NCBI RefSeq assembly: GCF_020819555.1
Contig: NZ_JAJHJB010000026.1
Coordinates: forward strand, 4,206-68,205
Source: Pelosinus baikalensis
GTDB taxonomy: Bacteria; Bacillota; Negativicutes; DSM-13327
Length of the DNA: 64,000 nt
Direction: 5' to 3'
Shown here: positions 26,513 to 35,837 of the stretch, piece by piece
How the letters are laid out: every line of letters starts with the position of its first letter
How positions within the stretch are numbered: the first letter of the stretch is position 1
The notes under the pieces: generated by a model
Told to the model about the DNA's origin: nothing
Seen by the model: only the letters and a program-made list of their open reading frames with translations
The model's database searches: none
Position numbers and translations under genes: made by a program

Positions 26513-27577
26513 CTATCCTTCCTGCTTTACCTGTATAGCTTGATATAACTCCCATAATGCATGATCATCTACTTGCTTTTTTTGCCTCACTGCTAACCTA
26601 CGAACTTGTTTTAATAAAGTTTGCGCGTGAGCGTCAGATATGCTAATATTCCACTGCCGAAACTTAGCTTGGATAGATGCATTTCCTGAATGCTTGCCAA
26701 TTACTAGTTGTCTGGTTAACCCGACTTCTTCGGGAGAAAAAGCTTCATACATCTGAGGATTTTTGATCACTCCATCTACATGAATCCCTGACTCATGAGC
26801 AAAAATATCCTGGCCAATAATCGCTTTTGTTTTCGTCAGGGTTAGCCCCATAGCAAACAATATTTGGGAACAAATCAACGCTAAATGCCCCGTTTGTTTA
26901 CTTGCTTTTCCTAGTAACCGTTTTTGCGCCATGATAAGTTCTTCCACAGCAGCATGCCCCTGCAAACCGATACCAGCTACTGCTGCTGCAATTCGTTTCA
27001 CACCAACTTGTAAGGCAGCTAATGCATTACCGGTAGCCAAGCCATAGGCATTATGTCCATGAAATTCTAAACAAACAGGTATTTTAATCAATAAAGAAGC
27101 CAAAATTCTCGAAGCTGCTACCGGATCCAAAAGGCTCTCTTTATCCCCATATATAAACGAATCGATTCCATCAATGGGAATATCTCGCCAGAGAAAACAA
27201 AGTTCTTCTATTGAAAATCGGGAAGCATTTTCTATACAAAATCCAATATTCATACCTAGTCGCTGGGCAGTAAAAAGGGCTGTACAAACTGTACTCGTCA
27301 GGCCTTGCCCCAAATGTGGAGTGCAAGCAATGATAATATTTTTAAACCCTAACTTATCGGCCAATGCGACTTCCGCTAAAGTGCCATTAATTTTCCCGCG
27401 TATATGTTTTTGCTGATATAGATTCAACTTTGGCAGACCATGTTTCTCCCAATCAACTACTTTACAATCAATCACATCCACTGGAAGCTTTTGCAAAAGC
27501 TCTAGCAAGGGATTTATCTGTCCATTGTCCATTCCTACTCGCAGACCTTCTTGTAACGTTTGATCTACCCAAATCAT
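26513..27577 (-). CDS. Homocitrate synthase, omega subunit (split NifV)
   Basis: A 354-residue LeuA/NifV homologue whose barrel is degenerate at the key site: QTLQEGLRVG stands where TLRDGEQ is expected, although LEFHGHNAYGLATGNAL keeps the metal histidines. The C-terminal part is the typical accessory region, GQDIFAHESGIHVDGVIKNP and GKHSGNASIQ (~255-310). It likely supplies the C-terminal function to the alpha subunit. The start codon overlaps the stop of the AnfO-like gene by 4 bp, suggesting translational coupling. Confidence 0.9.
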   Translation of the reverse strand: MIWVDQTLQEGLRVGMDNGQINPLLELLQKLPVDVIDCKVVDWEKHGLPKLNLYQQKHIRGKINGTLAEVALADKLGFKNIIIACTPHLGQGLTSTVCTALFTAQRLGMNIGFCIENASRFSIEELCFLWRDIPIDGIDSFIYGDKESLLDPVAASRILASLLIKIPVCLEFHGHNAYGLATGNALAALQVGVKRIAAAVAGIGLQGHAAVEELIMAQKRLLGKASKQTGHLALICSQILFAMGLTLTKTKAIIGQDIFAHESGIHVDGVIKNPQMYEAFSPEEVGLTRQLVIGKHSGNASIQAKFRQWNISISDAHAQTLLKQVRRLAVRQKKQVDDHALWELYQAIQVKQEG

Positions 27578-28209
27578 TTTTCACAAACTCTTTTACTAAT
27601 ATAAACGTGAGTTTCAGCAGGTGCTGTCTTTTCTACTTCACCAACTAAATTACCACCTGTCAACTCTGCTTCCAGCCAAGGAGGAATATGATTACAAAGG
27701 ACCTCTAGACGATAGAATTTCCCTTGCCGCAAGAACGGCAACAGCACTTGTTTGGAAGTAATTCCACCAGTATTTTCCTGAACCTCTTTAATGGATATAT
27801 AATAATCGCCCTTTTCTCTTTCTATGGGTAAAGGAATTACATTGTTGCCCTGGGATTGCTCCTCCTCTTCCTTGTCTTCTTCTTGCTTTAACACATAATC
27901 TAGAAAAGATAACGGCTTTTGCTTTCCTTCAAATTCCCAAATACTGCACTGATTTTTTTCCAATTCAAAGTAAGGTACACCAACGACAGCGCAGCCTACA
28001 AAAATCTTACATTGGTCTAAAAACAAAATGATCTCAGCCATCTGCCGACGCAAGCCAACCAATCCAGCTTCCTTATCTAATGAAAATTTTTGTTCTCTGA
28101 TAACCTTCCAAGACCCTTGTACTTTTTGATAAATGACAATGGCATTCGCCTCATCTAAAGAGCTGGTTACGCCATTATCATTTATACAGACTGCGACTTC
28201 TGAATACAC
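27574..28209 (-). CDS. AnfO-like nitrogenase accessory protein
   Basis: I place the start at GTG 28209 (211 residues), six bases after GGGGGAGG. The N-terminal layout is VAVCINDNGVTSSLDEANAIVIYQKVQGSWKVIRE, then GLRRQMAEIILFLDQCKIFVGCAVVGVPYFELEK, then SIWEFEG..PLSFLDYVL. This recalls the AnfO family, first named beside the iron-only nitrogenase; the match is from memory. An acidic low-complexity stretch (~115-130) precedes a C-terminal domain. Function is unclear even in the family. It sits in a molybdenum-type nif operon here with no anfHDGK nearby. Confidence 0.6.
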   Translation of the reverse strand: MYSEVAVCINDNGVTSSLDEANAIVIYQKVQGSWKVIREQKFSLDKEAGLVGLRRQMAEIILFLDQCKIFVGCAVVGVPYFELEKNQCSIWEFEGKQKPLSFLDYVLKQEEDKEEEEQSQGNNVIPLPIEREKGDYYISIKEVQENTGGITSKQVLLPFLRQGKFYRLEVLCNHIPPWLEAELTGGNLVGEVEKTAPAETHVYISKRVCEK

Positions 28210-28253
28210 AGCAATCCCTCCCCCTTTCCTATACACCTAAGATCTACATTCTA

Positions 28254-28565
28254 TTAAAGTGCTAAACGTTCCACTATATTACCGCCTTCAATATGCTCTT
28301 CCATAATGGTTTCTACATCATCAGGAGTAACCCCCTTATACCAGGTACCACCAGGATATATAACAACCACAGGTCCTTGCTCACAGATACCGAAACAGCC
28401 TGTATTATTCACAAATACCTCACCACCCAAATCCCGGTCCTCAATTTCCTCCATGAATTTTGCCACCAATTCCACGCCGCCTTTCGTATGGCAGTAACCT
28501 TTCTGTTGACCATTTGCTCTTGAGCTGGTACAAACGAAAATATGAAACTTTGGTTTATTCATCAT
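28254..28565 (-). CDS. Thioredoxin-fold [2Fe-2S] ferredoxin
   Basis: A 103-residue protein with the four cysteines C12, C25, C57 and C61 (FVCTSSR, GYCHTKGG, NNTGCFGICEQGP). This matches the thioredoxin-like [2Fe-2S] ferredoxins found in nif regions of Clostridium pasteurianum and Azotobacter (Shethna type). It may donate electrons in cofactor assembly or to nitrogenase. It lies between nifB and the AnfO-like gene with short gaps. Confidence 0.92.
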   Translation of the reverse strand: MMNKPKFHIFVCTSSRANGQQKGYCHTKGGVELVAKFMEEIEDRDLGGEVFVNNTGCFGICEQGPVVVIYPGGTWYKGVTPDDVETIMEEHIEGGNIVERLAL

Positions 28566-28581
28566 GATTAGACCCTTCCTT

Positions 28582-29820
28582 TCAAATTGCTTTTTTCATC
28601 GTTAACTGTTCTATTGCATAAGACAATCCCTCTTCCACGGTATAACAATACTCCACACTCACAATACCATGTTCTAATAGTCTTTGTTGTCCATGATAAC
28701 CAATGCGCATGGTCAAAACGGCGTTACAATCTTCAATCGCTTGAATTGCTGCGTTCTTTCGTCCCTCTTTAGAATCTGAATCATCACACTCTGAAGCACC
28801 AGAGCAATATTGCTCAACTTTGCGTCTCTCCACAAGGGTAAAGGATTTATCATTTACCTGGTAAATTAAAAATTCTGTCGCATGCCCAAAATGTTGATCT
28901 ACTAATTTTCCATGCTTAGAGGTAACTGCAATCTTATATTCTTTACCAATCTGCTTAGCCAGAAAAACGGATTTTTCTGGTTCTGGCTTGGTCATACGAA
29001 ACTCATTAGACCTGTCATTGCCTAAGAGTCCAACTGCATCAGCCCGGCACTGCTTACAGTGTCTCATCTGCTGCATTTGAAGCTGACAGAGATCTCTCAT
29101 TTCATTAATTTCTTTCATGCTGGTTTGCGGAAATTTTTCAAACGCACTTCCGGGAGCAGGAATCAGCGGCATGATGTTCGTGATAAAAACCCCTAATTCT
29201 TTCATTTTCTTTACGACTTCCGGAATATGATGATCATTGATTCCTTTTACCATGACAATATTGATTTTAACCAGTACACCATGCTCTACCAGATAGGCAA
29301 TGCCTTTCAATTGATTTTGAATCATCAATTCAGCGCCAGCTACTCCTGTATAGCTTTTGCCCTCATAATTCACAACTTTATAAAGCCGCGCCCCAATGTT
29401 AGGATCAAGACAATTCACCGTAACGGTAATATGCTTTATGCCCAGTTCTACAAGCTCTGCTGCATAGTAAGGCAGCATTAAACCATTGGTTGACAAGCAA
29501 AATATAATATCCTCACCTTTTGCCTTAATTAATTCAATGGATTTTCTTGTAACATCCCAATTTGCCAAAGCGTCTCCAGGACCGGCAATCCCTACTACAC
29601 TTAAATTTTCAATATTTTCTTTGACCCAGGAAAATTTTTGGCTGGCAAGCTCTGGTGTCAGCACTTCACTCGTTACTCCTGGTCGGCTTTCATTTACACA
29701 GTCAAATTTACGATTGCAATAATTACAGCTGATATTGCACTGGGGTGCCACTGGCAAATGCATCCGCGCATATTTATGATGGGCATCCGCATTATAACAG
29801 GGATGTTTGCTCTCTTCCAT
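28582..29820 (-). CDS. nifB: Nitrogenase cofactor biosynthesis radical-SAM protein NifB
   Basis: The ATG at 29820 (412 residues) has GAGGTG six bases upstream; an in-frame ATG nine codons earlier (29847) is possible but poorly primed. The radical-SAM CxxxCxxC appears in VAPQCNISCNYCNRKFDC, with GIAGPGDALANWD and VKGINDHHIPEVV further on. Residues ~295-405 form a NifX/NafY-like domain (IAVTSKHGKLVDQHFGHATEF). NifB makes the 8Fe-9S-C core of FeMo-co. In C. pasteurianum nifN and nifB are fused; here they are separate genes. Confidence 0.96.
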   Translation of the reverse strand: MEESKHPCYNADAHHKYARMHLPVAPQCNISCNYCNRKFDCVNESRPGVTSEVLTPELASQKFSWVKENIENLSVVGIAGPGDALANWDVTRKSIELIKAKGEDIIFCLSTNGLMLPYYAAELVELGIKHITVTVNCLDPNIGARLYKVVNYEGKSYTGVAGAELMIQNQLKGIAYLVEHGVLVKINIVMVKGINDHHIPEVVKKMKELGVFITNIMPLIPAPGSAFEKFPQTSMKEINEMRDLCQLQMQQMRHCKQCRADAVGLLGNDRSNEFRMTKPEPEKSVFLAKQIGKEYKIAVTSKHGKLVDQHFGHATEFLIYQVNDKSFTLVERRKVEQYCSGASECDDSDSKEGRKNAAIQAIEDCNAVLTMRIGYHGQQRLLEHGIVSVEYCYTVEEGLSYAIEQLTMKKAI

Positions 29821-29877
29821 ATCCTTCACCTCAATTTCCCCTAGCATTGCAGGGTATTTTTACTTACTACGAGCCAG

Positions 29878-31257
29878 CTACCCTTGCTGATAGAATTTTT
29901 CATACATAGAGCTTCGATATGATTTATATTTGTTTTCCAGCAGGGTATTGGTGATGCGATCCAACAACATCATTGTACCCGTATAACCTACAGATAAAAG
30001 TCGCTGTCCTCCTACCCGATCATGAATGGGAAACCCCAGTCTCACGAGAGGAATATCACCTTTTTCTGTAAGATATCGACCATCGGAAGGACCAATTCCA
30101 ATATTGACTTTTCCTTCCTTACTGGCAGCTAAGATATGAGAGAAATCTGTTTCAATTAATATCTTACTTTGTTCTACGCACTCAGCTACTGCTGCTGTTA
30201 CTAATTGATTGAACTTCCCGATTTGACTGCCTGTAGCCACAACTGCTGGGAAAACGCCATTTTCTACACAAATTTTGGTTACCGCATAGACCATTTCCGG
30301 CTCACCAAAAATAACACTTCTTCCTTGAAAATTATATTTATGAGAGTCAATCATCCCATCTAACAAACGTCCACGCTCTTGTTTAATACTTTCCGGAACA
30401 TTCTTTCCAGTAATTTCTACTAAGGTATTGATAAATGCATCTGTACTTTCCACACCCATGGGTATGGCTATATTGTATAAAGGAATACCAAATTCTTCTT
30501 CCAAATATTTTCCTGGAGAAATCCCATCCTCTATGGTTATTCCCATTTGGATGGTCGCTACAGCCCCGCCCATAGATCGTATATCCGTTATTTTAGTCCC
30601 GCCATTGCTCATCTTGGTATAAGGTTTTGCAAAAGGGCGATCCAGGGTATCGGAAAAATCAGGATATAATACATATTCAATTTGCATGAGAGCTAACATA
30701 CGCTTTATTTCACGAATATCAGCAGGACTGATGTTGGGAATAATAATATTTATTTTGTTATTTTTTTCTACAGCTTCCGTTAGCTGCATCAATATTCTTT
30801 TTAGAGTAAAAAAATAACCTTCAAAGTGACTTCCGCCATAGCCAGGCGTGGAAGCCGTAACAATCGGAAACTCTTCCATCTCTTTATCAATGAGATATTG
30901 ACCCGTAATTCTCTCAATATCTTCACCAATGGTTTCTGCTAAGCAAGTCGTTACAATACCAATCAAAGCGGGATGATATACCTTCCTAATATTGTCCAAA
31001 GCTTGTCTAAGATTCTTTTCCCCGCCGTATATGGTGCCTTTTTCATTTAAAGAAGAAGATCCTACATCAACAGGCTCGTTAAAATGTTCGGCAATATGCC
31101 TGCGCATGTAGGTACTACAGCCTTGGGACCCATGAACAATAACCATGGACTGTTCGATTCCCTTTAATGCTAATATGCCGCCCATTGGCATGCACATATT
31201 GCAGGGATTCTCATTCACATTCCGAAAAGGCACATTCTCTTTGTTTTTTTCAGCCAT
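29878..31257 (-). CDS. nifN: Nitrogenase cofactor scaffold subunit NifN
   Basis: A 459-residue NifK-like protein. The N-terminal NPCNMCMPMGGILALKGIEQSMVIVHGSQGCSTYMRRH has cysteines placed as in the beta-type scaffold subunit. GIVTTCLAETIGEDI and the closing VRLGFPIHDRVGGQRLLSVGYTG are family features. With NifE it forms the NifEN scaffold on which the NifB product matures into FeMo-co. Its start overlaps the nifE stop by 8 bp, indicating coupled translation and equal subunit amounts. Confidence 0.94.
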   Translation of the reverse strand: MAEKNKENVPFRNVNENPCNMCMPMGGILALKGIEQSMVIVHGSQGCSTYMRRHIAEHFNEPVDVGSSSLNEKGTIYGGEKNLRQALDNIRKVYHPALIGIVTTCLAETIGEDIERITGQYLIDKEMEEFPIVTASTPGYGGSHFEGYFFTLKRILMQLTEAVEKNNKINIIIPNISPADIREIKRMLALMQIEYVLYPDFSDTLDRPFAKPYTKMSNGGTKITDIRSMGGAVATIQMGITIEDGISPGKYLEEEFGIPLYNIAIPMGVESTDAFINTLVEITGKNVPESIKQERGRLLDGMIDSHKYNFQGRSVIFGEPEMVYAVTKICVENGVFPAVVATGSQIGKFNQLVTAAVAECVEQSKILIETDFSHILAASKEGKVNIGIGPSDGRYLTEKGDIPLVRLGFPIHDRVGGQRLLSVGYTGTMMLLDRITNTLLENKYKSYRSSMYEKFYQQG

Positions 31258-32629
31258 GGTTCGCCACCCCGCTTTTCATTCCCAATGCATTAAGACTCTT
31301 CCATACAGGAGAACAGACGGTAGAATATACTTCTTCAGCAAAATTAATGGCACCCTCAAAACCGCTTAAAGGATGTTTGCGATCATGATTATGATCAATA
31401 AAGGCAATCCCCAATTTATAGGCCAAAGGCCGTTCTTTTACTCCGCCTACTAGTAGATTAGCACCCTTTTCCATCATGAATTTTTCCAGTTCAGCAGGAT
31501 TCGCATCATCTAGAATCACCGTACCGTCATCCACTAACTCATTCATGATTTCATATTCCTCTTTTCTGCCGGTTTGCGTACCAATCATCACTACATCAAT
31601 ACCAATTTCCCTAAATTGCTTAATCAGAGAAATAGCCTTAAATCCTCCACCAACAAAAATGGCAGCCTTCTTGCCTTCCAGCTTAGTCCGATAGCCTTTG
31701 ATAATGTCTTCTACTCTAGCAGTTTCTTTAGCAATCAACTCCTCTGCCTTAACAATCATAGACTCTTCTCCTAAAGCAGCCGCAATATTGCGCAATGAGG
31801 TGGCCGTATCCTCAATACCTAAAAAGGATATTTGAATATAAGGAATCTGGTAGAGTTCTTCCATTTTTCCCGCAAGATAGATCATCGATCCAGCACACTG
31901 TATGATGTTTAGCTTGGCCTTAGGGGCTGATTTCAAGGCTGTATAATGCGAATCACCCGTAAATGTAACGTTTAATTCTACCCCCATCTGCCGTAAATAA
32001 TTTTGAATGATCCAAGCTTCCCCAGCCAGATTAAAATCACCTAAATAGTTAATACTATTGTTCTTTTCGATTACTGCAGGCGCAGAGGGTTTTATCAAAC
32101 GAAGCAACGCATCTCCTGCTGCCCTGTAGCCTGCAGATTTATTACCAATAAATCCGCTTGACTCTACTGGTATCACTTCAATATTATGTCTTCGAGAGGC
32201 GGCGCTGCAAATGGCTTCCAAGTCATCACCAATTACGCCGACAATACAGGTTGAATATACAAATACTAGTTTTGCCTGATATTTATTCACCAGTCCATCA
32301 ATTGCTGCTGCTAATTTTTTTGCGCCGCCAAAAATAATGTCCTGCTCTTTCAAATCGGTAGAAAAGCTATTGCGATATAATTCAGCACCACTACTCAGGC
32401 TGCCGCGAATATCCCAGGTATAAGTGGCACAGCCAATTGGTCCATGTACCAAATGTATGGCATCTGTAATTGGATTGAGCACGACTCTGGCTCCACAATA
32501 CACACAAGCCCTTTGGCTTACACAGCCGGCAGAACTGTCCGTATCACATTTAAGCTGTTTCTTATTCTTACCTTTCGTAACAATAAACTCATCTCGTTCT
32601 GTAATGCTTCCTGCAAGATCTTCAGCCAT
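31250..32629 (-). CDS. nifE: Nitrogenase cofactor scaffold subunit NifE
   Basis: I use ATG 32629 (459 residues, AGGAG upstream); a longer reading to 32719 would translate through a dispersed repeat. Scaffold features include SQRACVYCGARVVLNPITDAIHLVHGPIGCATYTWDIRG near the N-terminus, VESSGFIGNKSAGYRAA and NIIQCAGSMIYLA with the cofactor-binding Cys region. NifE pairs with NifN. It is the first gene after the repeat-containing gap that divides nifHDK from the assembly genes. Confidence 0.95.
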   Translation of the reverse strand: MAEDLAGSITERDEFIVTKGKNKKQLKCDTDSSAGCVSQRACVYCGARVVLNPITDAIHLVHGPIGCATYTWDIRGSLSSGAELYRNSFSTDLKEQDIIFGGAKKLAAAIDGLVNKYQAKLVFVYSTCIVGVIGDDLEAICSAASRRHNIEVIPVESSGFIGNKSAGYRAAGDALLRLIKPSAPAVIEKNNSINYLGDFNLAGEAWIIQNYLRQMGVELNVTFTGDSHYTALKSAPKAKLNIIQCAGSMIYLAGKMEELYQIPYIQISFLGIEDTATSLRNIAAALGEESMIVKAEELIAKETARVEDIIKGYRTKLEGKKAAIFVGGGFKAISLIKQFREIGIDVVMIGTQTGRKEEYEIMNELVDDGTVILDDANPAELEKFMMEKGANLLVGGVKERPLAYKLGIAFIDHNHDRKHPLSGFEGAINFAEEVYSTVCSPVWKSLNALGMKSGVANHG

Positions 32630-32693
32630 AGTACATCTCACTCCTCTCCTAAAAACTGTGCCAAAAAAATGGTTTACTAAAACAGCTAAAAAA

Positions 32694-32790
32694 TTGAACC
32701 ACAAAGGCGCAAAGGACACAAAGGGGACTATTTATATATTTATGTTCGTCTTTGTGTGCCGCACCAGCGGCATTGTGCCTTTGTGGTTCA
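32694..32790. repeat. Dispersed quasi-palindromic repeat inside the nif operon
   Basis: TTGAACCACAAAGGCGCAAA...TTTGTGTGCCGCACCAGCGGCATTG...GCCTTTGTGGTTCA, the most regular copy in the window. It fills about half of the 189-bp gap between nifK and nifE. As RNA it would fold into a hairpin with ~25-bp arms, directly 3' of nifK. Confidence 0.92.
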
Positions 32791-32818
32791 ATCATTAAAG
32801 ATATTACAAAAAGTCTGC

Positions 32819-34207
32819 TTACATTACCAATTCAAAGTCTTCATCTTTGGCATCTCTGTCTGCTCTGTCTAACAGGGCGTTACTAATCATCTCAATCAGT
32901 CTCATGGCACCATGATAACCAACAATCGGCAAGTAAGAATGAACACTTCTATCTAAAATTGGGAACCCGACTCGCATAAAAGGAACATCTTCCGCCCGGG
33001 CAATATATTTTCCATAGGTATTGCCAATCAATAGATCTACAGGCTGATTTTTAATCCATTGGTGCAAGGTAAATAAATCTCCTGCACTTTTCACATTAGC
33101 CTCAATCCCAGCACCTTTCAGCATACTATTAATGTCATCTTCAAAGCTTCCTGCTGCAGAATTGGAAGAACCACCTGGCGTCCCCGTCAGCACATGAAGA
33201 GGAACCATTCCTAAGCTTAATACAAACTCTGTTAAACCCGTTACAATATCAGGATCGCCAAAGATCGCTACGGTTTTCCCATGAAAATGGAAATGAGTGT
33301 CGGTCATAATATCAACCAGCTGACCTCGTTCTATTTCTATTTCTTTTGGAATTTCGCGGGCAAAGCTATTACGCAAGGTCATTAATAACGCATCCGTAGC
33401 TTTGATTCCAATGGGTGTTTTAAGGGTAGCTACAGGAACTTTGTATTCTTTGTTTAAAAGATCAGCGGGATCACTGGAGGCAAAGCGACCAAGGGCCAGA
33501 GTGATCTGAGAGTTTCCTGTATCCTTTAACTGTTCCACAGTTGTACCACCCTCAGGATACATCTCAAATTCTCCCGTCATCGGTGAATCCACGACTCCTG
33601 ATGTATCAGGGAACATAATATATTCAATGCCCATGCTTTCTACCAAGCGTTTTATTTCCCGCATATCTCCAGGATTGACGAAGCCAGGAATAATATTGGC
33701 TTGTTCTTTTTTCTCTGGCGACGTACTTTCTGCTAAATAGCTAACCATCGCTTTTGTCATATTGGAGAACCCTGTGATATGGGACCCAACATAACTAGGA
33801 GTGTTCGCATGAATTACCAGTTTCCCCTCAGCCACTTCCGCTGTTTTTATAATACTGGAAACATCATCGCCAATGGTTTCTGTTAAACAAGTAGTGTGTA
33901 TGGCCATAACATCCGGTTTATAGATGTGAAAAACATTTTGTATCGATGCTTTTAAGTTAGCACCACCGCCAAATACGGATGATCCTTCTGTAAAACAGCT
34001 AGTGGAAGCCATAACGGGATCACGGAAATGACGAGTTAAATGCATACGATGGTAAGAGCAGCACCCTTGTGATCCATGGCTATGAGGCAAACATTTGTGA
34101 ATCCCCAGAGCAGCATACATAGCGCCAATTGGCTGACAAGTCTTAGCAGGGTTAATAATACCGCCACTTTTACGTTCGGTTATATCTTTTGGTGTACAAT
34201 CTAACAT
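32819..34207 (-). CDS. nifK: Nitrogenase molybdenum-iron protein beta chain
   Basis: The 462-residue protein lacks the ~50-residue N-terminal extension of proteobacterial NifK, as in clostridia. P-cluster cysteine regions are NPAKTCQPIGAMYAALGIHKCLPHSHGSQGCCSYHRMHL and MAIHTTCLTETIGDD. FASSDPADLL and the C-terminal VGFPILDRSVHSYLPIVGYHG are conserved. With NifD it forms the alpha2beta2 dinitrogenase. One base separates its start codon from the nifD stop codon. Confidence 0.97.
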   Translation of the reverse strand: MLDCTPKDITERKSGGIINPAKTCQPIGAMYAALGIHKCLPHSHGSQGCCSYHRMHLTRHFRDPVMASTSCFTEGSSVFGGGANLKASIQNVFHIYKPDVMAIHTTCLTETIGDDVSSIIKTAEVAEGKLVIHANTPSYVGSHITGFSNMTKAMVSYLAESTSPEKKEQANIIPGFVNPGDMREIKRLVESMGIEYIMFPDTSGVVDSPMTGEFEMYPEGGTTVEQLKDTGNSQITLALGRFASSDPADLLNKEYKVPVATLKTPIGIKATDALLMTLRNSFAREIPKEIEIERGQLVDIMTDTHFHFHGKTVAIFGDPDIVTGLTEFVLSLGMVPLHVLTGTPGGSSNSAAGSFEDDINSMLKGAGIEANVKSAGDLFTLHQWIKNQPVDLLIGNTYGKYIARAEDVPFMRVGFPILDRSVHSYLPIVGYHGAMRLIEMISNALLDRADRDAKDEDFELVM

Positions 34208-34208
34208 A

Positions 34209-35822
34209 CTATGCCACTCCTTCCTCAGTTACTGATCCTTCTAGTAAAGGTTGATTTTTCCATGGTGGGGTTATAAAATTCCAAGTTGGTGAGGCAAATC
34301 CCATACTGATATCTTCAGCGAATTTGACAGCACCATTAAAACCAGCATAAGGTCCGCTGTAATCATAGGAATGTAATTGTTTCGAGTTAATACCCATTTT
34401 TTGAATGACATATTTATCCTTGATCCCGGAAGTGAAAATGTCTGGTTTCAATGCTTTTATAAATTCTTCTGTTTCAAAATGATTTAAGTCATCAACAATG
34501 ATGCTGCCATCTTTCATGTCAAAGCGCATGCCTTTATACTGACCTAAAGGTATTTTGGCTTTTAATTTTTCCAGTTTTTCTGGTGATACTTTCAAACGGA
34601 AGCGTTTTTCATCAGCTTCTGCTGTATAGTGAGGAATGTTTTTACTATCTGCATCTGTTTTAATGGTAGGAATCACTTCACGACCTTCATAATCATCCCG
34701 ATGAGCAAACTCATATCCGGCTAATAAGGTCTCAATGCCTAGTTCACTAAATAAATTTTGGAAATGATGACCCCGGGATCCGCCAACAAAACAAAAGGCT
34801 GTTTTCCCTTCACAAATCTTTTTATATTGGTCAAATATCGGCTCAATTCTTGCCAATTCGCTAGCAATTACCGCCTCTGTCTTCAAGGTCAGTTCTTTGT
34901 CATCAAAATAAAGAGCCATGTTGCGCAAGGATTCAATTGTCCCTTGGATTCCGATAAAGTTAACCTTAAGCCAAGGTGTACCATATTTGGTTTCTAGCAT
35001 CTCAGCAATATAGTTAATGGAGCGGTGACATTGCACCAAGTTAAGTTCTGCAGTATGAGCATTTTTAATTGCTTCATAAGACCCATCCCCTGTCATAACC
35101 GATACTACATGATAGCCGATTTCTTTGAGGATACGCTCTACTTCCCAGCCATCGCCACCGATGTTGTATTCCCCGAGAAGATTAATCGGGAACTTAGCAG
35201 GAGCTTGTTCTTGGTCCCCAGTACCAATTACCTTTTCCATTAAAATGTTATTGGCAATATGATGACCTGCGGATTGACTAACCCCTTTATAGCCTTCACA
35301 ACTAAAAGACAGTACTTGCACTCCATGCTTTGCTTCTGCCGCTTTAGCAACAGCGCCCATATCATCACCAATCAATCCTACAGGACAGGTAGCAGAAAGA
35401 GTAATGGCCTTAGGATGAAAGATTTCCATAACTTCATCAATTACCTTAGCCAGTTTCTTTTCCCCACCAAAAACAATATCACTTTCTTGCATATCCGTAG
35501 ATATGCAGTAATTAATAAAATTCTGTTTTGGATCGTCGGATTTCGCTTTATTCCTCCGTGTATTCCACGCATAATAGCCACAACCAATTGGCCCATGGAC
35601 AATATGCACCATATCCTTAATCGGGCCTAAAACAACGCCCTTACAACCAGCATACGCACAGCCTCTGTTGGTGATAATACCAGGAATGGTCCGGGTATTG
35701 GCTTCAATTTGCTGACTTTCTACATCCGATCTTTTAATGAATATATGTTTTTTGCGATTTTTTTGCACTTTAGCTGGATATTGGTCTAATATCTCCTGAA
35801 GTTTTGCTTCATTCATTCCCAT
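34209..35822 (-). CDS. nifD: Nitrogenase molybdenum-iron protein alpha chain
   Basis: The 537-residue size includes the ~50-residue insertion of clostridial NifD (region ~375-430, AHRDDYEGREVIPTIKTDADSK...). P-cluster ligands are in NRGCAYAGCKGVVLGPIKDMVHIVHGPIGCGYYAW and LSATCPVGLIGDD. The FeMo-co Cys lies in LNLVQCHRSINYIA and the FeMo-co His in KQLHSYDYSGPYAGF. No vnfG/anfG small subunit gene is present, so this is a molybdenum-type enzyme. Confidence 0.97.
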   Translation of the reverse strand: MGMNEAKLQEILDQYPAKVQKNRKKHIFIKRSDVESQQIEANTRTIPGIITNRGCAYAGCKGVVLGPIKDMVHIVHGPIGCGYYAWNTRRNKAKSDDPKQNFINYCISTDMQESDIVFGGEKKLAKVIDEVMEIFHPKAITLSATCPVGLIGDDMGAVAKAAEAKHGVQVLSFSCEGYKGVSQSAGHHIANNILMEKVIGTGDQEQAPAKFPINLLGEYNIGGDGWEVERILKEIGYHVVSVMTGDGSYEAIKNAHTAELNLVQCHRSINYIAEMLETKYGTPWLKVNFIGIQGTIESLRNMALYFDDKELTLKTEAVIASELARIEPIFDQYKKICEGKTAFCFVGGSRGHHFQNLFSELGIETLLAGYEFAHRDDYEGREVIPTIKTDADSKNIPHYTAEADEKRFRLKVSPEKLEKLKAKIPLGQYKGMRFDMKDGSIIVDDLNHFETEEFIKALKPDIFTSGIKDKYVIQKMGINSKQLHSYDYSGPYAGFNGAVKFAEDISMGFASPTWNFITPPWKNQPLLEGSVTEEGVA

Positions 35823-35837
35823 ATTCCCTTACCTCCC

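Noticed and set aside
34209..35822. Vanadium or iron-only nitrogenase alpha subunit
   Set aside because: No G-subunit gene is present, and the NifD-specific FeMo-co pocket and clostridial insertion are seen.
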